A stretch of DNA of 8,725 nucleotides. It comes from Bacteroidales bacterium (lineage in GTDB: Bacteria > Bacteroidota > Bacteroidia > Bacteroidales > UBA932). Below the pieces are notes generated by a model. The model was not told the DNA's origin and did no database searches. It saw only the letters and a program-made list of their open reading frames with translations. This document shows, in pieces, positions 5,336-8,725 of this stretch; within the stretch, counting starts at the first letter, position 1; each line of letters opens with the position of its first letter. The DNA is taken from the NCBI GenBank assembly GCA_017509375.1, contig JAFWPT010000107.1, positions 1 through 8,725 on the forward strand, given 5' to 3'. Made by a program: the position numbers and the translations under genes.

Positions 5336-8300
5336 CCTTGCCATGATGCTCATCGGAAGCACGGCTTTCGCACAGAACATCACGGTAAAAGGTACTGTCA
5401 CGGATGGAGCCACGGGTGATCCCGTTCCGTTCGCATCCATCGTCGTCAAGGGTACTTCTACCGGTGTCGCTACCGACATTGACGGTAATTATACCCTTGC
5501 AGTAGCAAAAAATGCTACCCTCGTCATCAGCTCCATAGGTTACACGACCCAGGAAGCTGCAGTCGAAGGTCGCACAGTCATTAACGTCATCCTCGCTCCG
5601 GATACCGAGATGCTCGAAGAGACAGTCGTCGTGGCATACGGTGTGGCAAAGCGTGAGTCCGTCACCGGTGCTATCAGCACGGTGAAGAGTGACGCCATCG
5701 AGAAGCGCCCTATCAGCAACGTCTCGAACGCACTCGACGGTACCGTTACCGGTGTCCTCGCAATTCCCGACGGTGACCCTGGCGAGAGCGCAGGCATCCG
5801 CATCCGCGGTGTCGGTTCCGTTACCGGTGACAACTCCCCTCTGTATGTCGTTGACGGTGTTCCGATGGGCGGCAACATGGGCGATATCAACCCCAACGAT
5901 ATCGAGAGCCTTACCGTCCTGAAGGATGCGACCTCCGCAGCCCTCTACGGTAACCGCGCATCCAACGGTGTCATCCTCATCACTACCAAGCGCGGTAAGA
6001 GCGACAAGGCAGGCATCTCCCTGAGCGTCAACCAGGGTATCTTCACCCGCGCACTCCCCGAGTACGACAAGGTCGATGCAAAGGATTTCATGCAGGTTTT
6101 CTTCACAGGTTATATGAACAACCTGATCAGCAACGCCGGCATGACCAGGGAGCAGGCTATCAACGATGTCCGCACCAACCTCCTTACCTACATCGGTGAG
6201 TACAACATCTTCGACGCTCCCACCGAGGCGCTCTTCGACGCAGAAGGCAAGTTCAACTATGCAGCCAACATCCGCGGCGGTTATGACGACCTCGACTGGT
6301 GGGCAGCCACCATGCGCACCGGCTACCGTCAGGACTACAATGTGAGCGGCAGCGGCGCATCCGAGAAGAGCAACTACTACTTCTCCCTGGGTTACCTCGA
6401 TGAGGAAGGCCAGACCGTCAATTCGGACTTCTCCCGCTGGAGCGGTCGCGCAAACGTCAGCATCTCCCCCTTGAAGTGGCTGAAGGCAGGCGCCAACATC
6501 AGCGCATCCTGGCAGGGCAAGAACTACCGCAGCACCGGCGCCACCACCTACGCCAACCCTCTGTATCAGGCACACGTGATGGCTCCTATCTATCCGGTCT
6601 ATATGCACAACCCGGACGGTACCTATATGCTCGACGACAACGGTGACAAGCAGTATGATATCGGTGAGCTTTATGGCCGTCCCCAGTACAACGCCCGTTG
6701 CGCCATCTGGGAGGCTGCTCTCGACACCCGCTACAATCAGCGCGTCACCACCAATGCACAGGCTTATGCAGACATCACCTTCCTGAAGGACTTCACCTTC
6801 TCGATCAAGGGCGACCTCGGCCTGCGCACCGACAAGACCCGTACCTACAACAACGCAATCATCGGTGACGGCCGCGGCGCAAACGGTCGTACCAGCCGTA
6901 CCGACTACCTCTATACGAACTATACGTTCCAGCAGCTGCTCAACTGGCGTCACGAGTTCGGCGACCACACCCTGGAAGCCCTCGCAGGCCACGAGAACTA
7001 CTACTACCAGTACGAGTACACCTATCTGTACAAGCAGGATGAGACCCTGCCTGGCGGTATCGAGCTCGGCAACTTCAACTCCATGACCTCCATGGACGGC
7101 TACCAGAGCGGCTACCGCCTCGAGAGCTACCTCTCCCGCGTCAAGTACGACTACCTCAACAAGTACTTCATCGAAGGCAGCTTCCGTCGTGACGGTTCCT
7201 CACGTTTCCACCAGAACAACCGCTGGGGTAACTTCTGGTCCGCAGGTGCAACCTGGGTCATCAGCAAGGAAGAGTTCATGAAGAACGTTTCGTGGATCGA
7301 CAACCTGCGCATCCGCGCATCCTATGGCCAGGTCGGTAACGACGCTTCCATCGGCTACTACGGTTATATGGCTCTCTACGGCCTCGGTTCCAAGTATGGC
7401 GCCGCAGCCGCTTCCTACAAGATCCAGAACGAAGCCGCTGACCTCGTCTGGGAGGCTGAGAACTCCTTCAGCACGGCTATCGAAGGCCGTATGTTCGACC
7501 GTATGAACTTCACCTTCGAGTTCTTCAACAAGACCACCCACGACCTGCTCTTCGACGTCGAGCACCCGACCTCCGTCGGCGGTATCTCCGGCGATAACAT
7601 CACCACCGCCACCACCAAGAACATCGGTTCGGTCCGCAACCTCGGTGTCGAGGCAAGCATCGACGTGGACATCGTCAAGACCCGCAACGTCACCTGGAAT
7701 TTCGGCGTCAACGCTACCTGGATGAAGAACACCATCCTCAAGCTCCCCGATGCCGACATCTACAACTATGACGGTATGCAGAACGCCATGCGTAACGGCA
7801 CCAAGCTCTGGGCAGAAGGCCACGGCATCTATGACTGGAACCTCTATCAGTTCCTCGGCGTCGACCAGCTGACCGGTCTTGCACTCTACGCCATCGACGA
7901 TGAGAAGTACTACATCCTCGACGAGAACAAGATGGGCAAGGCCTGGAATCAGGAGAAGTATGAGCAGACCCACGATGTCGACTCCAGCTTCGACGAGGTC
8001 GAGAAGACCATCGTTCCCGAAGACTACCGCGTCGTCATCGACGGCAAGGAGTATGTCACCAATACCACCTACGCAAAACGCGACTGGGCGGGCAGTTCTC
8101 TCCCGAAGGTTTACGGTAACTTCAATACCTCCCTCCGCATCAAGAACTTCACCCTCTCCGCACTGTTCTCCTATGCACTCGGCAGCCGATGCCTCGACTA
8201 TGCATATCAGGACCTGATGTCCGTCAGCACGAGCCCTCACGCTTATCACGTGGACGTCCACAACTCCTGGAGCGAGGCTCCCGCAGGTATGGACGTTGAT

Positions 8301-8621
8301 TCGCCCAACCGTATCAACCCGACCGGCACCCCCCGCATCGACGGCTTCTACAACACCTACACCAACGCTACTTCGACACGTTTCCTTGTAAGCGGCAACT
8401 ACCTGACTATCAAGAACGTCAACATTGCCTACACCTTCCCCAAGCGCCTGGTCAACAGCATCGGTCTGAACGGTCTGGTAATCAGCGCATCCGTCGATAA
8501 TCTCTGGTCCTTCACTGCCAAGAAGGGCATGAACCCCCAGCAGGCCTGGAGCGGTCTGATCTACGGTTCTTATGTCAATACTCCTCGCGTCGCTACTGTC
8601 GGCGTGAAGGTCAATCTTTAA
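5307..8621 (+). CDS. SusC/RagA-family TonB-dependent outer-membrane transporter (susC-2)
   Basis: This 1104-residue protein has the same domain order and numbering as the minus-strand copy: signal peptide 1-22 (cut after AFA-QN), carboxypeptidase-regulatory-like domain about 25-98, TonB-box-like EETVVVAYG 104-112, plug with LYVVDGVP 179-186 and the SusC signature near 197-215, then the barrel to VGVKVNL. It is intact. Compared with susC-1 the changes are mostly conservative. Small clusters of less conservative change occur: RDY to QNN after SSRFH, SSV to DNI after GGISG, GVG to STS after LMSV, and TISRM to LVNSI near the end. Residues AYADITFLKDF through NYTFQQLLNW are invariant. The only good -7 element in the intergenic region points at this gene, so I infer it is the copy expressed in the orientation sequenced. 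The stop is 13 nt before susD-2, and the two should form one transcript. Confidence 0.96.
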   Translation: MKKSRLILAFLAMMLIGSTAFAQNITVKGTVTDGATGDPVPFASIVVKGTSTGVATDIDGNYTLAVAKNATLVISSIGYTTQEAAVEGRTVINVILAPDTEMLEETVVVAYGVAKRESVTGAISTVKSDAIEKRPISNVSNALDGTVTGVLAIPDGDPGESAGIRIRGVGSVTGDNSPLYVVDGVPMGGNMGDINPNDIESLTVLKDATSAALYGNRASNGVILITTKRGKSDKAGISLSVNQGIFTRALPEYDKVDAKDFMQVFFTGYMNNLISNAGMTREQAINDVRTNLLTYIGEYNIFDAPTEALFDAEGKFNYAANIRGGYDDLDWWAATMRTGYRQDYNVSGSGASEKSNYYFSLGYLDEEGQTVNSDFSRWSGRANVSISPLKWLKAGANISASWQGKNYRSTGATTYANPLYQAHVMAPIYPVYMHNPDGTYMLDDNGDKQYDIGELYGRPQYNARCAIWEAALDTRYNQRVTTNAQAYADITFLKDFTFSIKGDLGLRTDKTRTYNNAIIGDGRGANGRTSRTDYLYTNYTFQQLLNWRHEFGDHTLEALAGHENYYYQYEYTYLYKQDETLPGGIELGNFNSMTSMDGYQSGYRLESYLSRVKYDYLNKYFIEGSFRRDGSSRFHQNNRWGNFWSAGATWVISKEEFMKNVSWIDNLRIRASYGQVGNDASIGYYGYMALYGLGSKYGAAAASYKIQNEAADLVWEAENSFSTAIEGRMFDRMNFTFEFFNKTTHDLLFDVEHPTSVGGISGDNITTATTKNIGSVRNLGVEASIDVDIVKTRNVTWNFGVNATWMKNTILKLPDADIYNYDGMQNAMRNGTKLWAEGHGIYDWNLYQFLGVDQLTGLALYAIDDEKYYILDENKMGKAWNQEKYEQTHDVDSSFDEVEKTIVPEDYRVVIDGKEYVTNTTYAKRDWAGSSLPKVYGNFNTSLRIKNFTLSALFSYALGSRCLDYAYQDLMSVSTSPHAYHVDVHNSWSEAPAGMDVDSPNRINPTGTPRIDGFYNTYTNATSTRFLVSGNYLTIKNVNIAYTFPKRLVNSIGLNGLVISASVDNLWSFTAKKGMNPQQAWSGLIYGSYVNTPRVATVGVKVNL

Positions 8622-8638
8622 TGCAAGCTAAAATATGA
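8621..8638 (+). other. Five-codon overlapping frame between susC-2 and susD-2
   Basis: The susC stop reads TAATG, opening a frame MQAKI that stops in TGA. That TGA overlaps the susD ATG as ATGA. Such stop/start overlaps can pass ribosomes from one gene to the next. The same arrangement is present, base for base, at 489-472 on the minus strand. It may be chance. Confidence 0.2.
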
Positions 8639-8725
8639 CGAATATGAAAAGATTTTCAATCATAGCACTTGCCCTTGCAGTTATCGTCTCTTTCGGCTGC
8701 TCAAAGGACTATCTGGATACCTATC
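8635..8725 (+). CDS. SusD-like outer-membrane lipoprotein, first 30 codons (susD-2, partial)
   Basis: The frame starts 13 nt after the susC-2 stop and runs off the right edge. The visible 30 residues carry a hydrophobic signal sequence, a lipobox-like SFGC with Cys22, and then SKDYLDTY, as in SusD lipoproteins. All 91 visible bases are identical to the start of susD-1, so only the downstream part, outside the window, can distinguish the two. An alternative start is the ATG at 8644-8646. It should pair with susC-2 at the cell surface; the substrate is unknown. Confidence 0.88.
   Translation, partial: MTNMKRFSIIALALAVIVSFGCSKDYLDTY

Larger units (their letters stand above)
8607..8725 (+). repeat. 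Long perfect inverted repeat at susC end/susD start, right copy
   Basis: This is identical in inverted orientation to 385-503 and reaches the window edge, so its true length is unknown. The first mismatch inward is at 8606 (GTG versus GTA codon). Confidence 0.9.

Noticed and set aside
5316..6992. 558-codon open frame on the minus strand opposite susC-2, and similar long antisense frames at 861-1790, 2802-3653 and 7200-8261
   Set aside because: They lie entirely opposite the susC genes. They arise from the strong bias to C-ending codons in GC-rich coding DNA, which removes stops on the other strand. Their low-complexity Val/Asp/Gly/Ala products show no signal peptide or known motif, and matching ones appear opposite both copies.
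385..8725. Assembly artefact as an explanation of the mirror symmetry
   Set aside because: The two arms differ at many positions along susC, and the two leaders are largely unlike, so one arm is not a copied assembly of the other. A fold-back artefact would give identical arms.

Overview
The window looks like a piece of a Bacteroidales (phylum Bacteroidota) chromosome. It holds two SusC-type TonB-dependent transporters, each followed by the start of a SusD-type lipoprotein. It also has a Bacteroidetes-type -7 promoter element (TAnnTTTG) and no Shine-Dalgarno-like sites. The exact genus cannot be told from the sequence; the fairly GC-rich coding regions would fit several uncultured or Rikenellaceae-like gut lineages.

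The layout is close to a mirror image centred near position 4555. On the left, reading leftward, are susC-1 (489-3803, minus) and the first 158 codons of susD-1 (475 to the window edge). On the right, reading rightward, are susC-2 (5307-8621, plus) and the first 30 codons of susD-2 (8635 to the edge). Both transporters are 1104 residues, align without gaps and are about 90% identical (113 substitutions counted by eye). The junction from the end of susC into susD is identical over at least 119 bp on the two sides.

The 1503 bp between the two susC start codons hold a tyrosine recombinase (3818-4996, minus) and a 310-bp non-coding segment. That segment has one recognisable -7 element (5038-5045) pointing at susC-2 and a structured leader of about 250 nt. 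A perfect 15-bp inverted repeat, GTTACAAACCCTAAC, itself a partial palindrome (GTTA-N7-TAAC), lies once in the leader (5167-5181) and once, inverted, inside the 3' end of the recombinase gene (3986-4000).

My reading is a self-contained phase-variation switch. The recombinase would invert the ~1.2-kb segment between the 15-bp sites, carrying its own catalytic gene and the promoter. The promoter would then serve either susC-2/susD-2 (the orientation seen here) or susC-1/susD-1. Inversion would also change the recombinase C terminus: 392 residues with an AT-rich, Lys-rich tail now, 342 residues ending AQKAR in the other state. SusC/SusD inversion by tyrosine recombinases is known in Bacteroides fragilis (for example Tsr0667). 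The particular arrangement here, with the promoter and recombinase inside the invertible segment and the crossover site inside the recombinase reading frame, is inferred from this sequence and not proven.
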